From Pseudocolwellia sp. AS88 (GTDB taxonomy: Bacteria; Pseudomonadota; Gammaproteobacteria; Enterobacterales; Alteromonadaceae): a DNA stretch of 64,000 bases. Shown here one piece after another: positions 25,771-35,401 of the stretch. How positions within the stretch are numbered: position 1 is the stretch's first letter; every line of letters begins with the position of its first letter. The stretch covers positions 124,001 to 188,000 of the forward strand of contig NZ_JAUPEC010000002.1 of assembly GCF_030551755.1 (NCBI RefSeq). Reading direction: 5' to 3'. The notes beneath the pieces are model-generated. The model made no database searches. It was not told the origin of the DNA and worked only from the letters and a program-made list of their open reading frames with translations. The position numbers and the translations under genes are program-made.

Positions 25771-27720
25771 TTAACGCATTAAATGTAAGAAATGTAGATG
25801 TTTGTGGTATTGATCAATAATGTTGTTGATCACTGCTGCTTTAGACCAACCCATAATGTCGTAATCTTGCCCACCTTCAACTAAATGAACTTCTGCACGA
25901 TAGTAACTTTGTTCGTCTTCATCGTCTTCGGTAACAAAGTCAGGCTGTGAATGTTTACGCGCCATTACACGATAAATAAATACGCGTTCTTCGCCGTGAT
26001 CAACAATCAAACTCAGACCATTTTCGTGTGTCACTTCAACACTAATATGATTTTCTTTAAGTTCTTTTGCCACAGAGTCAAATGCCGGAACAACTGTTAA
26101 ATTAATAAACTTATTAACGTTAGTTTTATTCGGAAAGTCAACGATATTTTTCAAACGCACTTGCCAACTATCATCATTCACATTACTTGAATGCGGGATC
26201 ACTGTGGCTAATTGACTGTCTTGTTTAAAAGCTTCAACACGTAATGCTTTAATTAAACCAATAATCGCGATAATTAACACTATAGCAAAGGGCAGAGCAC
26301 TGGCAATCGTCATAGTTTGAAGGGCACTTAAACCACCCACCAACAGTAATATACCAGCAACTACGCCAATACCTATTGCCCAATAAACACGTTGCCATAA
26401 TGGAGTGTCGTTGCTTCCGTGTGAACACAGCATATCTACAACCATAGCGCCTGAATCACATGAAGTGACGAAGAATATTACAATCATCAATACACTAAAA
26501 AACGACAACACAGAAGAAAGTGGGAAGTTCTCAAGGAATACAAATAACGCTACTGAAGAATCTTTACTCACCATTTCCCCTAAAGCTACAACGCCTTGGT
26601 TGTACACTAAGTCGATAGCGCTATTTCCAAAAATAGTCATCCACAATAAAGTAAATACAGTAGGTATTAACATAACGCCTAGAATGAATTCTCTGATGGT
26701 ACGACCGCGAGATATACGCGCGATAAATAAACCAACAAAAGGTGCCCATGCTAACCACCAACCCCAGTAGAATATAGTCCAACCACCAATCCATGTTGTC
26801 TTTTTATAAGCAAATAAATTGAAGGTGTTATGCACAATATCAGCTAAGTAATCACCAATATTTTGCAGGTAAGCTTGAAGTAAAAATACCGTTGGGCCTA
26901 ATACAAAAATTAGTACTAGTAAGATAACCGCCAATATCATATTGGCTTCAGATAAGCGTCTAACACCTTTATCTAAACCCGTAGCAACAGAAACTACAGC
27001 AAGCGAGATAATGCCACTCATGATGAGTATTTGATTAATAATCGAGACTTCAATACCGAATAAGTAACTGAAACCAGCATTTACTTGAGATGCACCTAAA
27101 CCTAGTGAAGTTGCAACACCAAATACGGTACTCACTACCGCAAACACATCCACTAGATGCCCTGGCCATTGATAAATTCGTTCACCAATTAATGGATAAA
27201 GTGCTGAACGTAAAGTTAGCGGTAAGTTATGGCGATAACTAAAATACGCTAACACTAAGGCAACTACGGCATAGATTGCCCATGCATGTAATCCCCAATG
27301 GAAAAAAGTCATCTTCATGGCTTCGCGCGCAGCTTCTACTGTGCCGGTAGCTGCAGTCGGTGGAGATAAGTAATGCATTAAAGGTTCTGCAACCCCAAAA
27401 AACATCAAACCAATACCCATTCCAGCGGCAAATAACATAGAAAGCCAAGTAACTAATGGATAATCAGGTGTTGCATGATCTGGCCCTAGTCTTATGTCGC
27501 CATAACGGGAGAAGCCAAGAAAAGAAACAAAGAAGAAAATAAATGCAACAACTAGTACGTAAAACCAGCTACCGTTTTCAATAATACCTGCTTGAATGAG
27601 AGTAAATAAGTTGTTCGCCTGTGTAGGTAGTAAAGCGGTATAAAGTATGAGTGCGATAATAATGAAAGAGGCACTGAAAAATACCTTTTTATTGAGTTTA
27701 CTTTTTGCGTCTGAAGGCAA
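25771..27720 (-). CDS. betT: BCCT-family choline/betaine transporter, BetT-like with long C-terminal tail
   Basis: The 649-residue carrier has twelve membrane helices and BCCT motifs MLFAAGMGIGLMFFGVAEP (about 91-109) and WWLAWAPFVGLFIARISRG (about 317-335). A cytoplasmic tail of about 150 residues after helix 12 (from about 500) resembles the BetT/ProP-type osmosensing tail (for example YRVMARKHSQPDFV). BetT imports choline with protons under osmotic stress; carnitine or betaine are alternatives. No ATG is near the start. TTG at 27720 with GGGGAA a few bases upstream is the best start. It is divergent from a TonB-dependent receptor gene, with a 30-bp palindrome between them. Confidence 0.88.
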   Translation of the reverse strand: MPSDAKSKLNKKVFFSASFIIIALILYTALLPTQANNLFTLIQAGIIENGSWFYVLVVAFIFFFVSFLGFSRYGDIRLGPDHATPDYPLVTWLSMLFAAGMGIGLMFFGVAEPLMHYLSPPTAATGTVEAAREAMKMTFFHWGLHAWAIYAVVALVLAYFSYRHNLPLTLRSALYPLIGERIYQWPGHLVDVFAVVSTVFGVATSLGLGASQVNAGFSYLFGIEVSIINQILIMSGIISLAVVSVATGLDKGVRRLSEANMILAVILLVLIFVLGPTVFLLQAYLQNIGDYLADIVHNTFNLFAYKKTTWIGGWTIFYWGWWLAWAPFVGLFIARISRGRTIREFILGVMLIPTVFTLLWMTIFGNSAIDLVYNQGVVALGEMVSKDSSVALFVFLENFPLSSVLSFFSVLMIVIFFVTSCDSGAMVVDMLCSHGSNDTPLWQRVYWAIGIGVVAGILLLVGGLSALQTMTIASALPFAIVLIIAIIGLIKALRVEAFKQDSQLATVIPHSSNVNDDSWQVRLKNIVDFPNKTNVNKFINLTVVPAFDSVAKELKENHISVEVTHENGLSLIVDHGEERVFIYRVMARKHSQPDFVTEDDEDEQSYYRAEVHLVEGGQDYDIMGWSKAAVINNIIDQYHKHLHFLHLMR

Positions 27721-27874
27721 AATATTCCCCTGAGTTTTGTTTGTATTGATATTATATCTGCTTATGTTGATCTGTAAACAACTCTAAGCTCTTAATCTTA
27801 AAAACCCTTATATAAATTATATGTAGCTTTAACCCTGAAATAATTTTTATAAATTGTTAAGCTATACTAGATAT

Positions 27875-27904
27875 TAAATATAGTTAGAATTCTAACTATA
27901 TTTA
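27875..27904. promoter_or_regulatory. Perfect 30-bp palindrome between betT-like and TBDR genes
   Basis: Fifteen base pairs on each side of the centre of GAATTC are perfectly symmetric (inner part TTAGAATTCTAA). It ends 33 bp before the TBDR start and lies 155 bp from the BCCT start. An operator for an unknown dimeric regulator is likely. A hairpin in the TBDR leader is the alternative. Confidence 0.6.
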
Positions 27905-27937
27905 TTCAACATAATAAATTATATCAAGGGAAAACAT

Positions 27938-30610
27938 ATGAAATTCACTAAGCTGCATTGTGCTGTACTTACAGCAATAGCGGCATCAGGCAACATCTAT
28001 GCAGAAGAAGCAATAAAACAACCAAAAGCTCAAATAGAGACTATTGAAGTTACTGCGACTAAGCGTTCAGAATCTATCCAAGCAGTCCCTGTTACCGTTA
28101 CGGCGTTAACCGGCGATAGCCTAGAGAAATTGGGTGTAGCTAATTTTGGCGAATACGTAGAATTTTTACCTAACGTCGTTTTTCAGGGCACAGGCCCAGG
28201 ACAAAACGAAATTTACATTCGTGGTGCAGCAACATCACAAACCAACATTTCAGTTTCATCAGTACAAGCATTACAGCCTTCTGTAGCGTTTTACTTAGAT
28301 GAACAACCTGTTTCAATGCAAGGTCGCAACTTAGACATTTACGCAACAGATGTTGAGCGTGTAGAAGTTCTTCCAGGTCCACAAGGCACACTTTTTGGTG
28401 CGAGTTCGCAATCCGGTACTGTGCGTTTAATTACTAACAAACCAACACATGATGGTTTTGCTGCGGGTTTTGATACCAACATTAATTCAACTAAAGGTGG
28501 CGATTTAAGCAACTCGGTTGAAGCTTATTTCAATATGTCTTTGAGTGATTCACTTGCGGTACGTGTTGCAGCTTATAATGATCATCAAGGTGGTTGGATC
28601 GACAACATCTTAAACCAACCAGGTCAAGGTGGTTACATTGGTAGCGCCGTAGTTATTGATAGAATTTCAGGTGGTGTTTTAGCTAATCCTGAAAATACAC
28701 CTGTTACATCTCCAAAAAATGACACGCTAGTTGAAGAGAACTTTAACACTGCAAATTATGCTGGTGCTCGTTTTGGACTATCTTACTTAATCAACAATGA
28801 TTGGGAACTTTTAGTTCAACATACGCAGCAATCTCTCGATACTGAAGGGGTGTTTGCTTATGATCCAAATCTTGAAGGTGAAAGCTCTACAAACCGCTTT
28901 GTGCCAGAAAATAACAATGATGATTTTGGTTTAACAACTTGGACATTAGAAGGCCGACTTGAGCAGCTAGATATTGTTTACACAGGTGGTTATTTAGACA
29001 GAGATATCAACTCGACTATCGATTACACCGGCTATACCAATGGTGGTGCATTTTCAGCTTATTACGTATGTAACTATGCTGGCGTATCTGAAAGTGAACA
29101 AGAATGTCTTGATCCAACAAAATTCTATAAAGAAGAAACCAGCACATCGCGTATTACCCATGAATTACGTTTAAACACATCAGCTGAAAATCGCTGGCGC
29201 TTAACTGCAGGTGTTTTCTACGATTCACAAGAGCTATCAACAGTTGGTTTATTTAACATTGCCAACACTAGTTTAGATGGTGCTTATGATTTCACTGACT
29301 TACAACGAACGTTAAAAGGTAACGACGGCATCAACAGTGATGGTTTTAATACACCATTCTCTTCTGAAATAAGTTTTGTGAACGATGTAACTCATGTAAT
29401 CGATCAAATCGCTGTATTCGGCCAATTAGAATTTGATATTACAGATTCAGTAACCGCTGGTTTTGGTGCGCGTTGGTATCAAATTGATGATTCATTTAAA
29501 GGTGCAACAACTACGGTTGACGTAAGTGGTCGATTACAAGCCTTTGGTGATGGTAGCCCTGAAGCATTAACTGAGTTTTTTGGCGCAGACGAAGCAACAG
29601 CAATTCAAGAAGCAATTGCTAGCGGACAACTAGAAACTAGCTTACTTGATGATGACGGTACACTAACGGTAGACGACATTATCATTAAAGCATCACTTGA
29701 TTGGCGTGTATCGAAAGATATGATGGTATTTGCATCTTATTCTGAAGGTTTCAGACCACCAGTAACTAACCGTGTTGGTGGTGGTTCAGCGTCTAGTGAC
29801 GAAGGTGCTTTTGCTAACTTCCGTATTCCAGTTTATTCAACAACGGATAGTTTAGACAATATAGAATTAGGCTTTAAATCGACTTTGCTTGATCAATCAT
29901 TACGTTTTAATGCAACAGCTTACTATTCAAAAATATCGGATCTACAAACGTCACGATACGACCCAACAAACATTAGTTTCTTAGTATTTACCGATAACGT
30001 TGGTGATGCTGAAATTAAAGGAATAGATGGTGATTTTAGTTGGGTAGCAACAGATAACTTAATTATCTCAGGTGCCTTTAGTTTTATTGATACTGAATTA
30101 ACGTCAATTAACGATGAACTTGCAGGTATTGCTCCTCCAGTAGGAAGCCGTCTACCTTACTCAGCTGAGTTTTCAGGTAACTTACAAGCGCAATACTTTT
30201 ACCCACTTAAAGGTGATTTAACGGGTTATGTAAATGGCTCAATTAGTTATACCGGCGAAAGACTAGCAAGTATGACAATGGACGCTTTTGTTAATGAAGA
30301 TGCAACTCAGTTAATTTATGGCACAGGAACTGGCTTAAAAATCCAAAAAGAAGCTGATGTTTACGGTGGTGTTAACTACGTAGATCGTAATGGCGAAACT
30401 TTTGCTGGTGGTCGTTATGTACAAGAAAGTTATGTACTAGCTAACCTAAGTTTTGGTGTTACAAATGATGAATGGAAAGCTGAAGTTTATATTGATAACG
30501 TAACTGACGAAAATGCGACGTTATATATTGATACGCAACAGTTTACACCAAAAGTTGTTTCAAATAGACCTCGTACAGTCGGCTTTAGATTTTCGTACGA
30601 TTTCTATTAA
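27938..30610 (+). CDS. TonB-dependent outer-membrane receptor
   Basis: The 890-residue receptor has a signal peptide (1-22, ending IYA), a TonB-box-like segment IETIEVTATKRSES (about 33-46), a plug domain (about 50-165 with PGPQGTLFGASSQSGTVRLIT), and a 22-strand barrel ending in FRFSYDFY. Plug wording (VPVTVTAL, YVEFLPNV, YLDEQPV) is of the class common in marine Alteromonadales and sphingomonads, not of classical siderophore receptors. The substrate is unknown. It is followed by an intrinsic terminator, a TPR-sulfotransferase gene and an EamA gene, and divergent from a BCCT carrier. Confidence 0.93.
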   Translation: MKFTKLHCAVLTAIAASGNIYAEEAIKQPKAQIETIEVTATKRSESIQAVPVTVTALTGDSLEKLGVANFGEYVEFLPNVVFQGTGPGQNEIYIRGAATSQTNISVSSVQALQPSVAFYLDEQPVSMQGRNLDIYATDVERVEVLPGPQGTLFGASSQSGTVRLITNKPTHDGFAAGFDTNINSTKGGDLSNSVEAYFNMSLSDSLAVRVAAYNDHQGGWIDNILNQPGQGGYIGSAVVIDRISGGVLANPENTPVTSPKNDTLVEENFNTANYAGARFGLSYLINNDWELLVQHTQQSLDTEGVFAYDPNLEGESSTNRFVPENNNDDFGLTTWTLEGRLEQLDIVYTGGYLDRDINSTIDYTGYTNGGAFSAYYVCNYAGVSESEQECLDPTKFYKEETSTSRITHELRLNTSAENRWRLTAGVFYDSQELSTVGLFNIANTSLDGAYDFTDLQRTLKGNDGINSDGFNTPFSSEISFVNDVTHVIDQIAVFGQLEFDITDSVTAGFGARWYQIDDSFKGATTTVDVSGRLQAFGDGSPEALTEFFGADEATAIQEAIASGQLETSLLDDDGTLTVDDIIIKASLDWRVSKDMMVFASYSEGFRPPVTNRVGGGSASSDEGAFANFRIPVYSTTDSLDNIELGFKSTLLDQSLRFNATAYYSKISDLQTSRYDPTNISFLVFTDNVGDAEIKGIDGDFSWVATDNLIISGAFSFIDTELTSINDELAGIAPPVGSRLPYSAEFSGNLQAQYFYPLKGDLTGYVNGSISYTGERLASMTMDAFVNEDATQLIYGTGTGLKIQKEADVYGGVNYVDRNGETFAGGRYVQESYVLANLSFGVTNDEWKAEVYIDNVTDENATLYIDTQQFTPKVVSNRPRTVGFRFSYDFY

Positions 30611-30694
30611 CAGCTATTTTTGTTAAAGCTTAAGTTAAGTTAAAGCTCACATTAGTTAATAAGCTTTAACAATATATCATACTGAGTTACGCTG

Positions 30695-30733
30695 AAAATG
30701 CCGTTTGATGTTACAATCAAACGGCATTTTTTT
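30695..30733 (+). terminator. Strong intrinsic terminator after the TBDR gene
   Basis: ATGCCGTTTGAT pairs perfectly with ATCAAACGGCAT around a short loop, flanked by A-tract and a run of seven T. It lies about 85 bp after the receptor stop. Confidence 0.9.
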
Positions 30734-30771
30734 GATAATTATTATCGTTATTTATTCGTGGAGCCAAAGTC

Positions 30772-32772
30772 TTGGAAAACACAGCTAACCTTTCAATTGA
30801 TGAAGCATTAAAATCAATTCAGCAGCTAATTCAAACAGCAAAATTTAATGACGCAATATTGCAAAGTAAGCAACTTTTGCAACAACAAGAATTAATAAAA
30901 GATCATACGCAATTATGCCAACTATGGTATTTGATAGCTGTTGCTCAGCGTTATGCTAAAAGTTTTTCTGACGCATTAACCAGTATCAATGAATTAATTA
31001 AACTCGACGAAAAACATAGCCGAGCTCACCAAGAATTAGGTCATATATATATTGCTTTACAACAAATGCCACAAGCTGAAATAGCCTTTGAAAAAGCCGT
31101 ACAACTTAATCCTTGTTTAGTCGGAAGTTGGCAAGAACTTATTGAAATATATCGCGATACTAATCAACCTGAAAACATTCAAAAAGCAGCGAATCAACTC
31201 GAAAAACTAAAAAAACTACCGCCTGCTTTACTCGCTGTAACTGAGTTTATGGTTGAAGGTAAATTTTTAAAAGCAGAGCAAATTTGCCGTCATTTTTTAC
31301 AAAATAACAAACGACATGTTGACGGTATGTGCCTACTCGCAGAAATAGGTATAGAGCTTAAAATATATGACGATGCAGAGTTTTTATTAGCGAGTGCTTT
31401 AGAGTTAGCACCAACACACATTCATGCAAGATCGCAATATCTCAACCTATTAATACGCCTTGGTAAATACAAAGCAGCTGAACAACAAGTAGAAAGTTTA
31501 CTGGTAGAACAGCCTAATAATTTAAGCTTTAAAGTTGCCAAAGCGAATGTATTAGCGGGCTTAGGGGAAACAGACCAAGCCATAAAATTATTTGAACAAG
31601 CGATAGAACAAGATGATCAAATCGCGGGTTTCCATTTACAACTAGGGCATTCACTTAAAGCCAAAGGTGATATAGAAAAAGCGGTTCAAGCTTATCAAAA
31701 GGCTTACCAAATAAATCCTAATTACGGTGATGCTTATTGGAGTTTAGCTAACACTAAAACCTATCGCTTTACAGACGAAGAAATAGCTCAAATGCAATCT
31801 AAACGTGAGAGTGACGACTTAGCAATAACCGATAAAATTCAACTTCACTTTGCTACCGGTAAAGCCTTTGAAGATCGCAAAGAGTTTGATCTTGCCTTTA
31901 AAGCTTATGAGCAGGGCAATAACTTACAACACAGCAATAATGGTTTCGATATTAGTAAAATTGAGCAACAAGTCGAAGATCAAATAAAGTACTGCACCGC
32001 AGAGTTGTTTGAACAACGAGGTCAGTTAGGACTTGATGCACCAGACCCTATTTTTATAGTGGGTTTACCTCGTGCAGGTTCAACGTTGCTTGAGCAAATA
32101 TTAGCGTCGCACAGCCAAGTTGATGGCACTATGGAGTTGCATAATATTTTGGGATTAGCTTCCCGTTTACGTGGCCGTAATCCTAATCCAAAACAAGAGA
32201 ACCAATATCCTAAAAACTTAGCTGAGATTAATCCTGAGTATTTTAAACGTTTTGGTCAGCAATTTATTGACGAAACACGTGTTTACCGTGACAGCGCACC
32301 TTTGTTTATTGATAAAATGCCTAATAACTTTCTTCATATTGGTTTGATCAAACTTATACTGCCTAACGCCAAAATTATAGATGCTAGACGATCGCCTATG
32401 GCTTGTTGTTTTAGTGGCTTCAAACAGTTATTCGCAGAAGGCCAAGACTTCAGTTATAACCTTGAAGATATTGGACGTTATTACCAAGTCTATTTAAAAT
32501 TAATGGCTCATTGGGAAAAGGTACTACCTGATTTTGTACTCACGGTGAATCACGAAGATGTAGTGGACGATTTAGATAAAGAAGTACGCAGAATCCTTGA
32601 TTTTTGTGGCTTAGGCTTCGAGCAATCATGTATCGATTTTCATAAAACTAAACGTAATATTAAAACCCCAAGTTCAGAGCAAGTTCGCCAACCTATTTAT
32701 AAAAGTGCAACGGAACAATGGTTATATTTTGAAGAGCATTTAACGCCATTAAAAAATGTTTTAAAGCTGTAG
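30772..32772 (+). CDS. TPR-repeat sulfotransferase-family protein
   Basis: The 666-residue protein starts at TTG (30772) with GTGGAG about 8 bases upstream. The first 380 residues are tetratricopeptide repeats (for example AHQELGHIYIALQQMPQAE and DAYWSLANTKTYRF). The C-terminal 240 residues are a sulfotransferase fold with the PAPS-binding loop IFIVGLPRAGSTLLEQI (about 425-441) and a second site IDARRSPMACCFSGFKQLF (about 540-558). PAPS-dependent sulfation of a protein, glycan or small acceptor is the expected chemistry; the acceptor is unknown. No signal peptide, so a cytoplasmic protein. The TBDR neighbour recurs in marine gammaproteobacteria, as far as I recall. Confidence 0.88.
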   Translation: MENTANLSIDEALKSIQQLIQTAKFNDAILQSKQLLQQQELIKDHTQLCQLWYLIAVAQRYAKSFSDALTSINELIKLDEKHSRAHQELGHIYIALQQMPQAEIAFEKAVQLNPCLVGSWQELIEIYRDTNQPENIQKAANQLEKLKKLPPALLAVTEFMVEGKFLKAEQICRHFLQNNKRHVDGMCLLAEIGIELKIYDDAEFLLASALELAPTHIHARSQYLNLLIRLGKYKAAEQQVESLLVEQPNNLSFKVAKANVLAGLGETDQAIKLFEQAIEQDDQIAGFHLQLGHSLKAKGDIEKAVQAYQKAYQINPNYGDAYWSLANTKTYRFTDEEIAQMQSKRESDDLAITDKIQLHFATGKAFEDRKEFDLAFKAYEQGNNLQHSNNGFDISKIEQQVEDQIKYCTAELFEQRGQLGLDAPDPIFIVGLPRAGSTLLEQILASHSQVDGTMELHNILGLASRLRGRNPNPKQENQYPKNLAEINPEYFKRFGQQFIDETRVYRDSAPLFIDKMPNNFLHIGLIKLILPNAKIIDARRSPMACCFSGFKQLFAEGQDFSYNLEDIGRYYQVYLKLMAHWEKVLPDFVLTVNHEDVVDDLDKEVRRILDFCGLGFEQSCIDFHKTKRNIKTPSSEQVRQPIYKSATEQWLYFEEHLTPLKNVLKL

Positions 32773-32791
32773 TTTAGAATGAGTTAAGTTA

Positions 32792-33655
32792 ATGAATACA
32801 AACATGAAGATGGACGTTAAAAAAGCAGTATTGATGACACTTGCTTATGCTTTTGTCATGTCTATCGCCACCGTTGGCGCTAAAAAAGCTCAGCTCACTA
32901 TTAACGTTTCTACCCTTTTATTTTGGCAAAGCTTACTGTGCACGCTGTTGCTTTTACCTCAAGTGATTAAAAGTAAAATTTATCGCCCCGCAAAAGTGTG
33001 GGGCTTGTTAACTTTGCGTAGCTTCGGCGGCTTTTTTGCCATACTTTGCTACTACGGTGCGTTAAGTCATATTCCTATGGTAGAAGCTTCAATACTTCGA
33101 ACGTGCGCGCCATTGTGCGTACCTTTTGTAGTGTTTGCGCTTCATGGAAAGGGCATTGCTCATCGGCGATGGTTGCCTTTGTTTATAGGCTTTGTTGGTG
33201 TGCTTATTATTATGCGTCCAAGTCCAACCAATATTAATGTTTGGCATCTGGTTGGTTTTGCGTCTGCGATTGGCTTGGCTGTGTCTATGGTAAGTACGCG
33301 TATGCTAAGTAATCATGTTTCAGCAAAAGAAGCATTATTCGTTTATTTTTTCTTTTCTACGGTTTTCTCATTAATACTTGTATTAGTGAAGGGAGATCCG
33401 CTATCAGTGGTTCAAAGCTCTTGGTTATGGGTGATTATTGTAGCAGCATCACTCTACTTGGGAATGTACCTTTATACCTTGGCATATACACACGCTCCGG
33501 CGAGTGTTATTGCACCTGTTAGCTATATTGGTATTGCTTTTAATGCGTTGTGGGGATGGTTTATTTGGCATCATATTCCAGACGTTTATGCTTGGTTAGG
33601 TGCATTTTTCATAATTTTGAGTATTGTTATCACGGCAAAAATTACAAAAAATTAA
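32792..33655 (+). CDS. EamA/DMT-family membrane transporter
   Basis: The 287-residue protein has about ten membrane helices in two repeated EamA units (about 12-138 and 150-285). Typical features are LTLRSFGGFFAILCYYGALSHIPMVEAS in the first half (key residues Y-Y-G-A-L) and APASVIAPVSYIGIAFNALWGW in the second. DMT carriers usually export metabolites, amino acids or nucleotide sugars; no substrate can be assigned. It begins 20 bp after the sulfotransferase stop, so the two are probably co-transcribed. Confidence 0.85.
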   Translation: MNTNMKMDVKKAVLMTLAYAFVMSIATVGAKKAQLTINVSTLLFWQSLLCTLLLLPQVIKSKIYRPAKVWGLLTLRSFGGFFAILCYYGALSHIPMVEASILRTCAPLCVPFVVFALHGKGIAHRRWLPLFIGFVGVLIIMRPSPTNINVWHLVGFASAIGLAVSMVSTRMLSNHVSAKEALFVYFFFSTVFSLILVLVKGDPLSVVQSSWLWVIIVAASLYLGMYLYTLAYTHAPASVIAPVSYIGIAFNALWGWFIWHHIPDVYAWLGAFFIILSIVITAKITKN

Positions 33656-33925
33656 AGTGAAAATAAACCTTGTTTATTATTTGAACATCCTATAGACTCC
33701 ATCTCAATTCGAGTTAACACATATGCTTTTTGCAGTTAACTTTGAACCTTTTATGAATTTCTTATTGCTCTGCCTTCCTTAAACATGTCAGTTCCCATTA
33801 GATTTTTTATTCCATTATTGTTTAGTCTCCATCGAAATATTTCAGCGTAAAATCTTTATATTTGAGCAAAAACAATAATAACACTTTGTTTTTATTGCGT
33901 GATCATATCCCCAATAACAACACTT

Positions 33926-33995
33926 ATACCAAACGCATTAATAAATTAATCATTTAAACAAGTACAAATGATCAATTAATTATTGTGATTGGTAT
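33926..33995. repeat. 70-bp imperfect foldback element
   Basis: Two 30-bp arms (33926-33955 and 33966-33995) are inverted copies identical at about 25 of 30 positions, with a 10-bp centre. The ends read ATACCAA and TTGGTAT. It looks like a small palindromic interspersed repeat or MITE-like element; no second full copy was seen here. Confidence 0.6.
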
Positions 33996-34014
33996 TATAT
34001 ATTAGAGTTTTTAT

Positions 34015-34182
34015 ATGTCTTACAATTATAACGGACAACAGATCCGTGTAATGCAACCAGTGCATTCAATTTCTGTTAATCAAAATCGCGTAGCGATCAA
34101 AGACGGTCATGGATTAAGTTATGTTACTTTTTCAAATTCGTCTGACTTTAAACAATTTTTATCTTGGTTAGCGACAAGTTAA
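34015..34182 (+). CDS. Possible small protein of 55 residues
   Basis: An ATG-to-TAA frame of 55 codons encodes MSYNYNGQQIRVMQPVHSIS and ends DFKQFLSWLATS. Composition is protein-like, with no rare clustering and a plausible short beta-rich fold (HSISVNQNRVAIKDG). An AGAG about 8 bases upstream is a weak ribosome-binding site. It starts 20 bp after the foldback element. No family is recognised and it could be chance. Confidence 0.4.
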   Translation: MSYNYNGQQIRVMQPVHSISVNQNRVAIKDGHGLSYVTFSNSSDFKQFLSWLATS

Positions 34183-34520
34183 ATATTTAAATTAAATTCA
34201 AGAGAGAGGATCACACTTAATACTGACAATACCAATTAAAGTGCTATAGCTGCTAAATATAAAAATACAGTTAAAATCCGATAGTACGATTTACAGAATT
34301 AATCTACCAAAATCCTCATCTTGAATTGAACACTCTCGCTAAAATATCCTAGAAAAATACAGCACTAGTTATGCTTGATGTTAGTATGGTCACTAACGTT
34401 ATTCATGTTTAATGTGCCGCTTTATTAAATAAAGCATTTAGTCATCTTCTTTGAATAAACATCTCATGTTGAGCTCTTCAGAGTCATTCTTCTTAACCAT
34501 TTTAAGGTTTGTACGAATTT
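34183..34520. other. Gap of about 340 bp with no recognised gene
   Basis: Low-complexity AT-rich sequence with short frames only. No hairpin terminator of note was seen. Confidence 0.3.
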
Positions 34521-34976
34521 ATGTTTTCGATTAACGATTTAGATAATATCAATGAAGAACTAAAACCTCTTAAAGAACTTGCTGACCGAGAACTTAGATC
34601 TATTTATGGATTAACAGGTTTACTCTACACACCGCATATTGATGCTTATAATCTTGTAGCAGTTAAAAAATCTAAAATATTACAACATTTGAAAAAAGCT
34701 GAGCTTATACCTTTATCTGAAGTTGAAACCGTTAGTACTAAATTAATGGCGTTGCATCGAAGAGCCAAAAACCATCAAATAGTTGAACACCAAGGTCACA
34801 GTTATAAATGTGTATTTGCACCACTCACCTTAAGTAAAACAGGGAAGATAGTGCGTAAATGGGTAAAGTATTGGTTAAGAATGTTGCCTAATGGCAAAAT
34901 AGATAGAGCGTGGGAAAGTCAGGTAAGGGAAGTTTGGCCTGAAAATTTTCTGATCAAGCGATCTGATTACGAATAG
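34521..34976 (+). CDS. Uncharacterised protein of about 150 residues
   Basis: From MFSINDLDNINEELKPLKEL the product is basic and helical. The C-terminal half contains HRRAKNHQIVEHQGHSYKCVF and KIVRKWVKYWLRMLPNGKIDRAWESQVREVWPENF (about 83-145; key features are the W-rich, K/R-rich segment). The pattern could bind nucleic acid, but no family is recognised. The frame also opens at a TTG (34509) that lies too close to AAGG to be favoured. It stands alone between two gaps. Confidence 0.55.
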   Translation: MFSINDLDNINEELKPLKELADRELRSIYGLTGLLYTPHIDAYNLVAVKKSKILQHLKKAELIPLSEVETVSTKLMALHRRAKNHQIVEHQGHSYKCVFAPLTLSKTGKIVRKWVKYWLRMLPNGKIDRAWESQVREVWPENFLIKRSDYE

Positions 34977-35401
34977 AATTTGGCTTCAGTTAGCTAATTA
35001 TGCTTTCATGCCACGATCACATATTTACAATCCCCAGAATATCACCATTTAGCCTCATTATTTTCATATCACTTTATGAATACTTCATATTTTTTAAGAA
35101 AATCTTTCTTAAATCCATCAAACTCCTTGAAATTTAAGATAGTAAACCTTAATTAACTGTCATTCAGTTTTTCCATTTATATGAGATCTAATAAATATTA
35201 TTGTATTAATAATCATGTTGTTAAGGTTTTTTTATTGTCTGGTAAGAAATAGAACTCCACTTCATCATTTAAATTTATCTTCATTATTTTATAAAGAATA
35301 ACAAATCTAAATGATATCGATTTGTATTTGGCTTTTTTGTGGTTTAGAATGCGCCGCATTAGAATTATTAAAATATAAATTAAATACAGGACCTCAAAAA
35401 C
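34977..35401. other. Promoter region of the Fiu-like receptor gene
   Basis: A 425-bp gap without a convincing gene. CAAATC and GATTTG form an inverted repeat around 11 bases near 35302-35324, overlapping AAATGATATCGATTT, which only weakly resembles a Fur box. Iron regulation is expected for fiu-piuC pairs but is not clearly written here. Confidence 0.4.

Noticed and set aside
26405-26770. Antisense frame of 121 codons inside the BetT-like gene
   Set aside because: Shadow of the transporter gene; composition explained by complement of hydrophobic codons.
35302-35324. Fur box before the Fiu-like gene
   Set aside because: Only about half of the consensus positions fit; reported as a weak candidate within the gap entry instead.
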